Shown: piece by piece, positions 56,469 to 64,000 of the stretch | Layout of the letters: each line of letters opens with the position of its first letter | Position numbering within the stretch: position 1 is the stretch's first letter | NCBI RefSeq assembly: GCF_900182985.1 | Contig: NZ_FXUY01000001.1 | Location: 992,001 to 1,056,000, forward strand | Length of the DNA stretch: 64,000 nt | Direction: 5' to 3' | DNA from: Pseudomonas helmanticensis | GTDB taxonomy: Bacteria; Pseudomonadota; Gammaproteobacteria; Pseudomonadales; Pseudomonadaceae | Notes under the pieces: model-generated | Database searches by the model: none | What the model was told of the DNA's origin: nothing | Seen by the model: the letters and a program-made list of their open reading frames with translations, nothing else | Position numbers and translations under genes: made by a program

Positions 56469-56703
56469 TATCTTTACTCCAATAGTGTGTTTGGCTGATA
56501 CCAACCGCAAACAAAGCTATAAGCCAAGAGCCTTGAAGCGACTCGGTGATAAATGGCTCACCTGCGAATTTTTGCTCAGGTTGAAAAAATTGTAGTAGTT
56601 AATGCGCCAAGAGTAAATCCTGATCTTGTCTTCATGTAACAACAGCGGTGTTTTGTATCAGTTTGGTGCGCTTGGTCGGCGTTTCAAGCTTAACCCCGGC
56701 AAG
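56469..56703. other. Upstream region of the silencer gene, 235 bases, no gene seen
   Basis: It contains the promoter region of the mvaU-type gene (minus strand) and the 3' flank of the CSS-EAL gene. The part 56575-56640 is AT-rich, fitting autoregulation by an H-NS-family protein, but no specific site was identified. Confidence 0.4.
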
Positions 56704-58239
56704 TTAATGGTGACTTAATGCGCTGATGAAGTCCGCAGCCGGCATTGGTTTGCCGAAAAGATAGCCTTGCAGAAAGTTGACGTGATACGCGGTCAGATAA
56801 TCGGCCTGTGCTTGAGTTTCGACACCTTCGGCAACAATCCCCAGATCAAGCTTGGCCGAGAGTTCGATAATCGTGTCGAGAATATGCCGCGACAGCGCGT
56901 CGATGCCGATCATGGCCACGAAACTCTGGTCGATCTTGAGGAAATCGACGTTGAACTTGCGCAAGTAACCGAGGCTTGAGTGGCCGGTACCGAAGTCGTC
57001 GATGGCAATCTTCACGCCCAGGGTGTGCAACTGCTCGAACAGTTGATGCGTGATGTCGGTGGGTTCAATCAATTCGCGCTCGGTCAGCTCGAGGATCAGG
57101 CTGACGCTGCCAGGGACGAATGCCGCGAGAAACTTGCGGCAGTCTTCAACCAGCTCCAGATCGCGACAATGACTCGCCGTGATGTTGATGCCGAGGTGAA
57201 AGGGCGTGGCGAAGGTTGATGACAGCGGCCCCAGTACGGCAGCGGTCTGCTGCATCAACGAACGGGTCATCGGCACGATCAATCCGGAGTGCTCGGCAAA
57301 CGGAATGAACAGGTCCGGGCGCACCAGGCCTTCTTTCGGATGGTTCCAGCGCATCAGCACCTCGGCCCCTGACCATTTCTTGCTGTCGCCGTGCACGACT
57401 GGCTGGAAGTAGGGGATGAACTCGCCGGCTTCCAGCGCACGGAGCATTTCATGGCTGGGAGACGTCGAGCGTTTTTGCAGGACGTGACCGATCGCACCGG
57501 AGACCACGCCAAAGAACATCAACAGGCTGAACAGTGGCGGATATTCCTTCGCCATATAGCGCCATGTTTCGCCTTGCGGGTAACCGGCGGCGACACTGAA
57601 AGCATAGCGCGACGACTGCAGCATGCTTTGTGCAACTGGCGGCGCGGGCAGGGCGTCCTGATGCACTTTGCCGTCGGCGGACAACCAGTTGTCGCCGACC
57701 TGCAGCAACAACAAAGTTTGTCGGCCAATCAAGCGCAGAATGTTGCTCAAGTGATAACCGTCAAGCGTGGTCAGCGCACCGCCGCGACCGTCACTCAAAC
57801 GGTACACCAGCAGCGCGGTGTCGGGCGTCACCGGGTTGCCGTTCATGAGCCACAACTTACCCTCGTGGTAATCGCCGGAATTGACCGCTTCCTTGTAGTC
57901 GCCGAACAGCGAACTGCAATAGAGATTGTTGTCCCAGACCAGATTGGTCGAGCGCACGAACGGCCGGCGGGTGACTTGCTCGCGCAACGCCAGTTTGACG
58001 TCTTCGCAGGTTTTTCCGGCCAGCGGCAGCAATTCCCTGGCCGCCTGCGCGGTGTTGTCGAGCATCAACTCGAACTGGCGCAACGCCTCGGTGGCAGTCT
58101 GCCCGGTGTTTTGCTGCAAAGTGCGCTCGGCCTGCATATAGAGAATCACACTCCCGAGCGCCACTGGCAGCAACCCGCTGAGCAAGGTCACTGCGATGCG
58201 CGTGCTGCGTTTGCGGCGAGGTCTGACGGTTAACGGCAT
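56704..58239 (-). CDS. CSS-motif cyclic di-GMP phosphodiesterase (EAL)
   Basis: The protein is 511 residues from MPLTVRPRRKRSTRIAVTLL, preceded by AGGA. Two membrane helices (about 14-34 and 230-250) flank a periplasmic CSS domain with TCEDVK and the motif YCSSLFG, whose Cys residues respond to periplasmic thiol state. The cytoplasmic EAL domain keeps catalytic positions: GAEVLMRWNHP (EVL in place of EAL, common in this class), NITASHC, LELTERE, IDDFGTGHSSLGYL, LKIDQSFV, AEGVETQAQ and QGYLFGKP. It should hydrolyse c-di-GMP. No regulator or partner is adjacent. Confidence 0.92.
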   Translation of the reverse strand: MPLTVRPRRKRSTRIAVTLLSGLLPVALGSVILYMQAERTLQQNTGQTATEALRQFELMLDNTAQAARELLPLAGKTCEDVKLALREQVTRRPFVRSTNLVWDNNLYCSSLFGDYKEAVNSGDYHEGKLWLMNGNPVTPDTALLVYRLSDGRGGALTTLDGYHLSNILRLIGRQTLLLLQVGDNWLSADGKVHQDALPAPPVAQSMLQSSRYAFSVAAGYPQGETWRYMAKEYPPLFSLLMFFGVVSGAIGHVLQKRSTSPSHEMLRALEAGEFIPYFQPVVHGDSKKWSGAEVLMRWNHPKEGLVRPDLFIPFAEHSGLIVPMTRSLMQQTAAVLGPLSSTFATPFHLGINITASHCRDLELVEDCRKFLAAFVPGSVSLILELTERELIEPTDITHQLFEQLHTLGVKIAIDDFGTGHSSLGYLRKFNVDFLKIDQSFVAMIGIDALSRHILDTIIELSAKLDLGIVAEGVETQAQADYLTAYHVNFLQGYLFGKPMPAADFISALSHH

Positions 58240-58354
58240 GGGCGCATCCTGTCGCGATGAAGTGGGGCTGCGCAATGCAGGCCGGATAACGGCGCGCCGC
58301 TGAAAAACACTTGAGCCAGAGGGGAGGATAGATGGCAGATGCCGCTTGCGCCGC

Positions 58355-59227
58355 TCATGAATGATTCATCTGCGTGGCCAACTCGATAAAGGCCAGTGTG
58401 GCGGGTGAGGCCTGGCGCTGATCGAGGACTGCGAGGCCGACCTGACGCTTGACCTGTGGCGACAGCGCGACTTTCACATACTGCGGATTTTGCGCATGCG
58501 GCAGTGAGCTTTCGGCGACGACGGTGATCGCATCGCCACGACTGACCGTGTCGAGGGTGCTGAGCAGTTGCGAGCAGCGAAATCGAATGTTCGGTTGCAG
58601 CCGAGCCGCGCTGAACAGTCGCGACACCAGCTCGGAAGATCCCGCTTCGGTGAGCACGAACGGGTCGTTGCACAAATCCTTGAGGCTCAACGCCGAGCGT
58701 GTCGCCAAGGAATGGTTGATCGGCAGCAGGGCAAGCATCTGATCTTCAATCAAGGCAAAGGTGTCGAAGCGCTCTTCGGGAAGGACCACGAAACCGATAT
58801 CGATCCGCCGCTCTTCCAGCCACTGGATCACCTGTCGATCCGGTCCTTCATCTATATGCACTTCGATGCCCGGATGCGCCTCGCGATAGCGCTGCAAAAT
58901 CCCTGGCAACAGTTTGATCGATGAAGTCGGGCCGAACGAGCCGATGCGCAATGTGCCGCGCTTCATGCCACGGGCATCGGCAGCCTCCTGACGCAACGTA
59001 TTGGCCAGACCGAGCATGGCCCGAGCGCGCAGCAATAGTTGTTCGCCGATATCGCTGAGTTCAACGGATGACTGATGTCGACGCAGCAGTTCGACGCCCA
59101 GTTCCTGCTCCAGCGATTTCAGCGCGTGAGACACCGCAGACTGGGAAATGCCCAAGCGATGGGCGGCGAGGGTGAATCCACGCAGCTCGGCCACCAGCGA
59201 GAAGATTTCCAGCTGTGTAAGGGTCAT
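58355..59227 (-). CDS. LysR-type regulator divergent from an EamA transporter gene
   Basis: This 290-residue regulator has its N-terminal helix-turn-helix in FTLAAHRLGISQSAVSHALKSLEQELGVELLRRHQSSVELSD, and its effector-binding domain starts around LRIGSFGPTSSIKLLPGILQRYREAHPGIEVHIDEG. It is transcribed away from the EamA gene with a 77-base gap, so that exporter is its likely target. The inducer is unknown. Confidence 0.9.
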   Translation of the reverse strand: MTLTQLEIFSLVAELRGFTLAAHRLGISQSAVSHALKSLEQELGVELLRRHQSSVELSDIGEQLLLRARAMLGLANTLRQEAADARGMKRGTLRIGSFGPTSSIKLLPGILQRYREAHPGIEVHIDEGPDRQVIQWLEERRIDIGFVVLPEERFDTFALIEDQMLALLPINHSLATRSALSLKDLCNDPFVLTEAGSSELVSRLFSAARLQPNIRFRCSQLLSTLDTVSRGDAITVVAESSLPHAQNPQYVKVALSPQVKRQVGLAVLDQRQASPATLAFIELATQMNHS

Positions 59228-59304
59228 GAGTAATTGCTCATTTTACGATGATCAGGAATGAGGTGAATGATAAGCCATCCTCCAGTCATCCGGTCTCATG
59301 CCTT

Positions 59305-60252
59305 ATGCATAATCTCGAGCAAACCCACACGACAGCCGCCGAGATGCCGGTCTATCTGACATTGGCGGCAGTCACCATGGTGTGGGGCGGAACCTTCGTC
59401 GCCGGGCGTTTTCTCGCCGGCAGCCTGAGCCCGATGTTCGCTGCCAGTCTACGATTCCTGCTCGCCAGTGCCGCGTTGCTCGGGTTCCTGTGGCTGGCGC
59501 GAATTCCCTTGGCACGGCCGACGCCACGGCAATGGCTGCAACTGGCAATGCTGGGGTTCTTCGGGATTTTCTTCTACAACCTGTGCTTCTTTTATGGCCT
59601 GCAATACATCAACGCCTCGCGCGCTTCATTGATTGTTGCGTTGAATCCGGCGGTGATCGGCCTCGCGTCGTGGTTGCTGTTCAAAGAACGTCTCGGCCGG
59701 GTGAAAGTCGCTGGCATCGCGGTGTGCATCGTCGGTGCAGGTGTGGTGATCGTCAGCCGCAATCCACAACTGTTGGCAGCAACGCCCGACGCCTGGTTCG
59801 GTGACGTGCTGATCCTCGGTTGCGTGCTGGGCTGGGGTGTTTATTCATTATTTTCCCGTGGCCTCAATCAGGCACTCGGCCCGGTGCAGACCGTGACGTA
59901 TTCGATCCTGATCGGCACGCTGATGCTGTGGACGTTGGCGGCGGTGCGTGGCGAGCTGAGCTGGGCGGCATTGCTCAACCTCGGCACGCCACAGTGGTTG
60001 AGCCTTGTCTATTTAGGCGTACTCGGTTCGGCGCTGGCATACATCGGTTATTACGATGGCATTCGCAAAATCGGCGCGACGCGCTCAGGGGTATTTATCG
60101 CCTTGAACCCTTTGACGGCGGTGCTGCTGGGCGCGCTGCTGCTCGGTGAACAGCTGACGCTGACCATGGGCTTGGGCGGTGCATTGATCCTGACGGGCAT
60201 TTATCTGTGCAACAAACCCCTTGCGCCGTCGGCAAAAAAGCGGATTTTATAG
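59305..60252 (+). CDS. EamA/DMT-family transporter
   Basis: The protein is 315 residues from MHNLEQTHTTAAEMPVYLTL; a start at MPVYLTL (59344) is equally plausible as the ribosome-binding site is weak. Ten hydrophobic helices in two EamA repeats are visible: VTMVWGGTFVAGRFLAGSLSPMFAASLRFLL opens the first, GWGVYSLFSRGLNQALGPVQTVTYSILIGTL the second. Members export amino acids, metabolites or drugs. The adjacent divergent LysR gene suggests regulated export. Confidence 0.87.
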   Translation: MHNLEQTHTTAAEMPVYLTLAAVTMVWGGTFVAGRFLAGSLSPMFAASLRFLLASAALLGFLWLARIPLARPTPRQWLQLAMLGFFGIFFYNLCFFYGLQYINASRASLIVALNPAVIGLASWLLFKERLGRVKVAGIAVCIVGAGVVIVSRNPQLLAATPDAWFGDVLILGCVLGWGVYSLFSRGLNQALGPVQTVTYSILIGTLMLWTLAAVRGELSWAALLNLGTPQWLSLVYLGVLGSALAYIGYYDGIRKIGATRSGVFIALNPLTAVLLGALLLGEQLTLTMGLGGALILTGIYLCNKPLAPSAKKRIL

Positions 60253-60496
60253 AGAGGGCAGACAAGCCTATTTACGCTGTGTAGAATCGGGTTACGCATA
60301 CAATAATAATCGTCTTCTGGCAGCAGAAGCCTCGCCCGCAAGAGCCTTGGGTCGACAATGAAGATATTCGGGTTTCAACTGATCTACGGTGACTTCCTCG
60401 CCCGCAGTGTGCGTGGCATCTCCTGTGCGCCACCCACCGACCTCGCAGACTGACAAATAACCCTGGTTAATTTGATAAGAATGATGAGGCGTCACC
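60253..60496. other. Intergenic region upstream of hpd, 244 bases
   Basis: It should hold the hpd promoter. A 31-codon ORF (60358-60453, MKIFGFQLIYGDFLARSVRG) lies here but has no good Shine-Dalgarno. No attenuator hairpin with U tract was found. Confidence 0.45.
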
Positions 60497-61573
60497 ATGA
60501 CCGATCTATACGAAAACCCAATGGGCCTGATGGGCTTTGAATTCATCGAACTCGCGTCGCCGGTGCCTGGCACCCTGGAGCCGATCTTCGAGATCATGGG
60601 CTTCACCAAAGTCGCGACCCACCGCTCGAAGAACGTGCACCTGTACCGTCAGGGCGCGATCAACCTGATTCTCAACAACGAACCCAACAGCGTCGCTTCG
60701 TACTTCGCGGCCGAACACGGCCCGTCCGTTTGCGGCATGGCGTTCCGCGTCAAGGATTCGCAAAAGGCCTACAACCGCGCACTGGAACTCGGCGCGCAGC
60801 CGATCCACATCGAAACCGGTCCGATGGAGCTGAACCTGCCGGCGATCAAAGGCATTGGCGGCGCGCCGCTGTACCTGATCGACCGTTTCGGTGAAGGCAG
60901 TTCGATCTATGACATCGACTTCGTATTCATCGAAGGCGTCGATCGCAACCCGGTCGGTGCCGGCCTGAAAATCATCGACCACCTGACCCACAACGTCTAT
61001 CGCGGTCGTATGGCTTACTGGGCAAACTTCTACGAGAAGCTGTTCAACTTCCGTGAAATCCGCTACTTCGACATCAAGGGCGAATACACCGGCCTGACCT
61101 CGAAAGCGATGACCGCACCGGACGGCATGATCCGTATCCCGCTGAACGAAGAATCGTCCAAGGGTGCCGGGCAGATCGAAGAGTTCCTGATGCAGTTCAA
61201 CGGCGAGGGCATCCAGCACGTTGCGTTCCTCACCGACGACCTGATCAAGACCTGGGATCAGTTGAAGAAGATCGGCATGCGCTTCATGACCGCGCCACCG
61301 GAAACCTACTACGAAATGCTCGAAGGCCGCCTGCCGAACCACGGCGAGCCAGTTGATCAATTGCAATCGCGCGGCATTCTGCTCGACGGCGCATCGGATC
61401 AGGGCGACAAGCGTCTGCTGCTGCAGATTTTCTCGGAAACCCTGATGGGGCCGGTGTTCTTCGAATTCATCCAGCGCAAAGGCGATGATGGTTTCGGCGA
61501 GGGCAACTTCAAGGCGCTGTTCGAGTCGATCGAGCGCGATCAGGTGCGTCGTGGTGTACTTGCCACCGAGTAA
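60497..61573 (+). CDS. hpd: 4-hydroxyphenylpyruvate dioxygenase
   Basis: This 358-residue Fe(II) enzyme turns 4-hydroxyphenylpyruvate into homogentisate in tyrosine catabolism. The C-terminal barrel provides the iron ligands: His in [14 protein letters not shown], His in [12 protein letters not shown], and Glu in [43 protein letters not shown] matches bacterial HPPDs. AGGCG lies before the ATG. The gene is followed by a terminator and so is single; homogentisate genes are not in the window. Confidence 0.97.
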   Translation: MTDLYENPMGLMGFEFIELASPVPGTLEPIFEIMGFTKVATHRSKNVHLYRQGAINLILNNEPNSVASYFAAEHGPSVCGMAFRVKDSQKAYNRALELGAQPIHIETGPMELNLPAIKGIGGAPLYLIDRFGEGSSIYDIDFVFIEGVDRNPVGAGLKIIDHLTHNVYRGRMAYWANFYEKLFNFREIRYFDIKGEYTGLTSKAMTAPDGMIRIPLNEESSKGAGQIEEFLMQFNGEGIQHVAFLTDDLIKTWDQLKKIGMRFMTAPPETYYEMLEGRLPNHGEPVDQLQSRGILLDGASDQGDKRLLLQIFSETLMGPVFFEFIQRKGDDGFGEGNFKALFESIERDQVRRGVLATE

Positions 61574-61588
61574 TCTGTTGCTGAAATG

Positions 61589-61630
61589 AAAAATCCCGGC
61601 CTGCAGTGATGCAGTGTCGGGATTTTTTTC
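61589..61630 (+). terminator. Intrinsic terminator of hpd
   Basis: AAATCCCG-GC-CTGCA, loop GTGA, TGCAG-TGT-CGGGATTT form an interrupted 13-base stem followed by TTTTTTC. It starts 16 bases after the hpd stop. Confidence 0.92.
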
Positions 61631-61632
61631 AG

Positions 61633-61696
61633 GATCAAAAGATCGCAGCCTGCGGCAGCTCCTACAGGGGAATGCATTCCACGCTGCGATCTTTTG
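61633..61696. repeat. REP element, second arm truncated
   Basis: One full REP arm GATCAAAAGATCGCAGCCTG and CGGCAGCTCCTACAG is followed by a shortened inverse copy (ACGCTGCGATCTTTTGCG) that lacks the GTAGGAGCTGCCG part. It is a decayed doublet lying between hpd and rarD. Confidence 0.75.
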
Positions 61697-61699
61697 CGT

Positions 61700-62581
61700 T
61701 TATGGCCGGCGCTGGCGCATCAGGTGTTTGAAGCCTTCGAAGACCAGCACAATAACCGCCATCCAGATCGGAATATAAGTCAGCCATTCGCCGGACTTGA
61801 TGCTCTCACCGAGCAGCAACGCGACCCCGAGCAACAACACCGGCTCAACGTAACTCAACAGCCCAAACAGACTGAACGGCAGCAAGCGGCTGGCAATGAT
61901 GTACACCACCAACGCCGATGCACTGATCAGCCCGAGCAGCGGAATCAGCCACATCAGTCCCGGGTATTGATCGAACACGCCCAAGCCTTGCTCGCCACCG
62001 TGCACAAACCAGTAGGCGATCGGCAGCATCAGGGTCATGTCGACCCACAGCCCACCGAGGTGATCGGTTTTCAGGTATTTGCGCAGGACGAAGTACAGCG
62101 GGTAACCGATGACCACCACCAGTGTCGCCCAGGAAAAACCACCGACCTGATACAACTCGTTCAACACGCCGAGGCTGGCGAAGAACACCGCGACTTTTTG
62201 CAGGTACGACAGGCTCTCGCCGTAGGCAATGCGTCCGGTCAGCACCATCGCCAGCGGCAGCAGGAAATAGCCCAACGACACATCGAGGCTGTAGCCGTTG
62301 AGCGGCGCCCACATGAACAGCCACAACTGCACACCGAGCAATCCGGCCGAGACGATCAAGCCGGCGATCAGTTTTGGCTTTGCCGCCATCAGCCGAACCA
62401 GCTCCAGCACGCGTCGCCATTCGCCGGACACCAGCATGAACACGGTCATGCACGGTACCGTCAGCAGCATCCGCCAGCCGAAAATTTCCACGCCGCTCAA
62501 GGGTGTGAGCAGCGAGGTGTAGTAATACATGACGGCAAACAGCACCGAGGCTGAAACCGATAAAGCGATACCTTTAGACAA
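61700..62581 (-). CDS. rarD: RarD-type EamA transporter
   Basis: This 293-residue inner-membrane protein has ten helices. The RarD pattern includes MSKGIALSVSASVLFAVMYY, SLLTPLSGVEIFGWRMLLTVPCMTVFML, NGYSLDVSLGYFLLPL, YPLYFVLRKYLKTDHLGGLWVD and LLSYVEPVLLLGVALLLGES. Function in the family is export of small compounds; E. coli RarD is noted for an effect on chloramphenicol sensitivity. Confidence 0.9.
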   Translation of the reverse strand: MSKGIALSVSASVLFAVMYYYTSLLTPLSGVEIFGWRMLLTVPCMTVFMLVSGEWRRVLELVRLMAAKPKLIAGLIVSAGLLGVQLWLFMWAPLNGYSLDVSLGYFLLPLAMVLTGRIAYGESLSYLQKVAVFFASLGVLNELYQVGGFSWATLVVVIGYPLYFVLRKYLKTDHLGGLWVDMTLMLPIAYWFVHGGEQGLGVFDQYPGLMWLIPLLGLISASALVVYIIASRLLPFSLFGLLSYVEPVLLLGVALLLGESIKSGEWLTYIPIWMAVIVLVFEGFKHLMRQRRP

Positions 62582-62686
62582 ACTGTCCTCGCGGGTGGGT
62601 GATCAAACGGGGCGCGAAGGATACGTGGTTTTTGTGCTGAATATTGGCCGGATGCTCATTATTTCCCACACGTAGATACGCATAAT

Positions 62687-62766
62687 TGTAGGAGCTGCCG
62701 CAGGCTGCGATCTTTTGATTTTAAAAAAACAGATCAAAAGATCGCAGCCTGCGGCAACTCCTACAC
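62687..62766. repeat. REP doublet in reversed (tail-to-tail) arrangement
   Basis: Here the arms read TGTAGGAGCTGCCGCAGGCT...GATCTTTTGAT, a short A-rich spacer, then ATCAAAAGATCGCAGCCTGC...ACTCCTACA. The order is opposite to that in the doublets at 6320, 54640 and 63871, where the CTCCTAC ends face inward. It touches the 3' end of the aldo/keto reductase gene. Confidence 0.85.
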
Positions 62767-62773
62767 GAGGGCG

Positions 62774-63787
62774 TCAGGCTGAGTGGGTTTTGCGGCCGGA
62801 CACAAAATGACTGACATCGTTGAAGCCCGGTGTCGATGCATGCCCCGGTGTCACCAGCGAATCGATGAACGCTTCATCTTCAGCGGTGATCTTCACCGCC
62901 TGCGCCTTGGTGTAGGCATCCCACTGCGCTTCGGTACGCGGCCCGACAATTGCCGAGGTCACCGCGCTGTTGTTCAACACCCAGGCAATCGCGAACTCGA
63001 CGATGCCGACGCCACGTTGCTCGGTGTACTGCTGAATCTGCTGGGCAATGCGCAGCGATTCCACGCGCCATTCGGTTTCCAGAATGCGCTTGTCCTGACG
63101 CCCGGCGCGGCTGTTGGCGTCCGGTGTCACGTCCGGCGCGTACTTGCCACTGAGCACGCCACGGGCCAATGGGCTGTAAGGCACCACGCCGAGGCCGTAG
63201 GTTTGCGCGGCGGTAATCTGCTCGGTCTCGGCCTGACGGTTGACGATGTTGTACAACGGCTGGCTGATCACCGGCCGATCGACACCGAGTTTATCGGCGA
63301 TACGAATCACCTCGGCAATCCGCCAGCCGCGATAGTTCGACAAACCCCAATAACGGATCTTGCCCTGACGAATCAGATCGCCAATCGCTGAAATCGTGAC
63401 GTCCAGTGGCGTGTTGTGGTCTTCGCGGTGCAGGTAATAGATGTCGAGGTAGTCGGTGCCCAACCGGGTCAGGCTGGCGTCCAGACCATTGAAGATATGC
63501 TTGCGGCTGAGGCCGCTGCGGTTTGGCACACCGTCCACCGGGCCGAAACCGACCTTGGTCGCCAGCACCCACTCATGCCGATTGCCGGCAATCGCTTCAC
63601 CGACGATCTCTTCCGAACGACCGTTGGTGTAGACGTCGGCGGTGTCGATGAAGTTGATGCCCTGATCCCAGGCCTTGTCGATGATGCGCAACGACTCTTC
63701 GGTGCTGGTCTGCTCGCCGAACATCATTGTGCCGAGGGTGAGGGTAGACACTTGCAACCCCGATTGCCCCAGTGTGCGATAGCTCAT
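62774..63787 (-). CDS. Aldo/keto reductase
   Basis: The protein is 337 residues from MSYRTLGQSGLQVSTLTLGT, with AAGGA before the ATG. This NADPH-dependent TIM-barrel reductase has the catalytic Asp and Tyr in NFIDTADVYTNGRSEEIVG, Lys in VLATKVGFG, and His in IYYLHREDHNTP. Cofactor-binding features are in ILETEWRVESLRIAQQIQQY and SAIVGPRTEAQWD. Substrate not evident; relatives reduce aldehydes or sugar derivatives. Confidence 0.92.
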   Translation of the reverse strand: MSYRTLGQSGLQVSTLTLGTMMFGEQTSTEESLRIIDKAWDQGINFIDTADVYTNGRSEEIVGEAIAGNRHEWVLATKVGFGPVDGVPNRSGLSRKHIFNGLDASLTRLGTDYLDIYYLHREDHNTPLDVTISAIGDLIRQGKIRYWGLSNYRGWRIAEVIRIADKLGVDRPVISQPLYNIVNRQAETEQITAAQTYGLGVVPYSPLARGVLSGKYAPDVTPDANSRAGRQDKRILETEWRVESLRIAQQIQQYTEQRGVGIVEFAIAWVLNNSAVTSAIVGPRTEAQWDAYTKAQAVKITAEDEAFIDSLVTPGHASTPGFNDVSHFVSGRKTHSA

Positions 63788-63870
63788 GCCGAAATCCTTT
63801 TGTCGGTGGGAAACCCCAACAAATACCAGATGCGTAACGGGGCGCAAAGTGAATTATTGTGGCGTTTAAA

Positions 63871-63949
63871 CGCAAAAAGATCGCAGCCTGCGGCAGCTCC
63901 TACAAGGAACACATTCCAAGGTAGGAGCTGCCGAAGGCTGCGATCTTTG
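63871..63949. repeat. REP doublet near the window end
   Basis: Arms AAAAAGATCGCAGCCTGCGG-CAGCTCCTAC and GTAGGAGCTGCCGAAGGCTG-CGATCTTT face each other across about 17 bases. It lies between the aldo/keto reductase start and a gene end on the minus strand. Confidence 0.88.
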
Positions 63950-63952
63950 CTA

Positions 63953-64000
63953 TTAAGCGCGCAACGTCCGCGTCATCCGCAACGCCAACAGACTCCCGCC
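63953..64000 (-). CDS. C-terminal end of an unidentified gene (truncated by window edge)
   Basis: On the minus strand a frame entering from outside reads GGSLLALRMTRTLRA and stops at TAA (63953-63955). It directly precedes a REP doublet, as gene ends in this region often do. Fifteen residues are too few to identify it; the sequence would fit the cytoplasmic end of a membrane protein. Confidence 0.4.
   Translation of the reverse strand, partial: GGSLLALRMTRTLRA

Overview
The window is a 64-kb stretch of chromosome from a fluorescent pseudomonad, most likely of the Pseudomonas fluorescens group. The evidence is the gacA-uvrC-pgsA-tRNA(Gly-Cys-Leu) order, an MvaT/MvaU-type silencer, fluorescens-type REP doublets built on GATCGCAGCCTGCGGCAGCT, and GC-rich coding sequence throughout. 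It is mostly core and flexible-core metabolism. There is no prophage, CRISPR array, rRNA operon or intact insertion sequence. The only clear trace of integration is downstream of tRNA-Leu.

Layout. 1-1.9 kb: a truncated PAS-domain sensor gene and an orphan PilU-like ATPase. 1.9-7.9 kb: a 3-hydroxybutyrate catabolic unit (permease, dehydrogenase, acetoacetyl-CoA synthetase) with its sigma-54 activator and a very good -24/-12 promoter. 8-13.5 kb: a YejABEF/Npp-type peptide ABC transporter. 13.6-16.4 kb: PpiC parvulin, a lipase-like hydrolase and a protein of three Ig-like repeats. 16.4-18 kb: a DAHP synthase gene behind an attenuator-type leader whose 39-codon peptide contains Phe-Tyr-Phe-Gly-Tyr-Trp-Phe. 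18.1-23.1 kb: a nitrilase-family amidohydrolase, a GNAT acetyltransferase, gacA, uvrC, pgsA and three tRNAs, followed by an integrase scar and one unknown gene.

24-30.8 kb: a LysR regulator divergent from a six-gene operon (PxpA, BCCP, biotin carboxylase, PxpB, PxpC, NCS1 permease). Its enzyme genes together resemble a split urea-carboxylase-type enzyme, probably for 5-oxoproline or a related lactam or amide. 30.9-34.8 kb: three small unknown genes, an ABC-F protein and topoisomerase IB. 34.9-37.5 kb: modABC with a perfect ModE-like operator. 37.6-42.9 kb: nitronate monooxygenase, a large exported low-complexity protein, an AcuI/YhdH reductase and a small effector-binding protein. 42.9-46 kb: an alkylation-repair group (Ada with a degenerate zinc site, AlkB, a second 2OG-Fe(II) oxygenase) and two small proteins.

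46-51 kb: small lipoprotein-like and unknown genes, galU, gor, and a KfrA-like protein. 51-54.6 kb: a tyrosine recombinase divergent from the KfrA-like gene, then ahpC and ahpF. 54.7-64 kb: gloA, a DUF4946-like protein, an MvaU-type silencer, a CSS-motif c-di-GMP phosphodiesterase, a LysR/EamA pair, hpd, rarD, an aldo/keto reductase and a truncated gene end.

Most promising leads: the aromatic leader peptide and attenuator before the DAHP synthase gene, the BC/BCCP-equipped Pxp operon, Ada lacking three of four zinc cysteines, a Gly at position 4 of GacA, and the KfrA/recombinase pair with a shared inverted-repeat control region.
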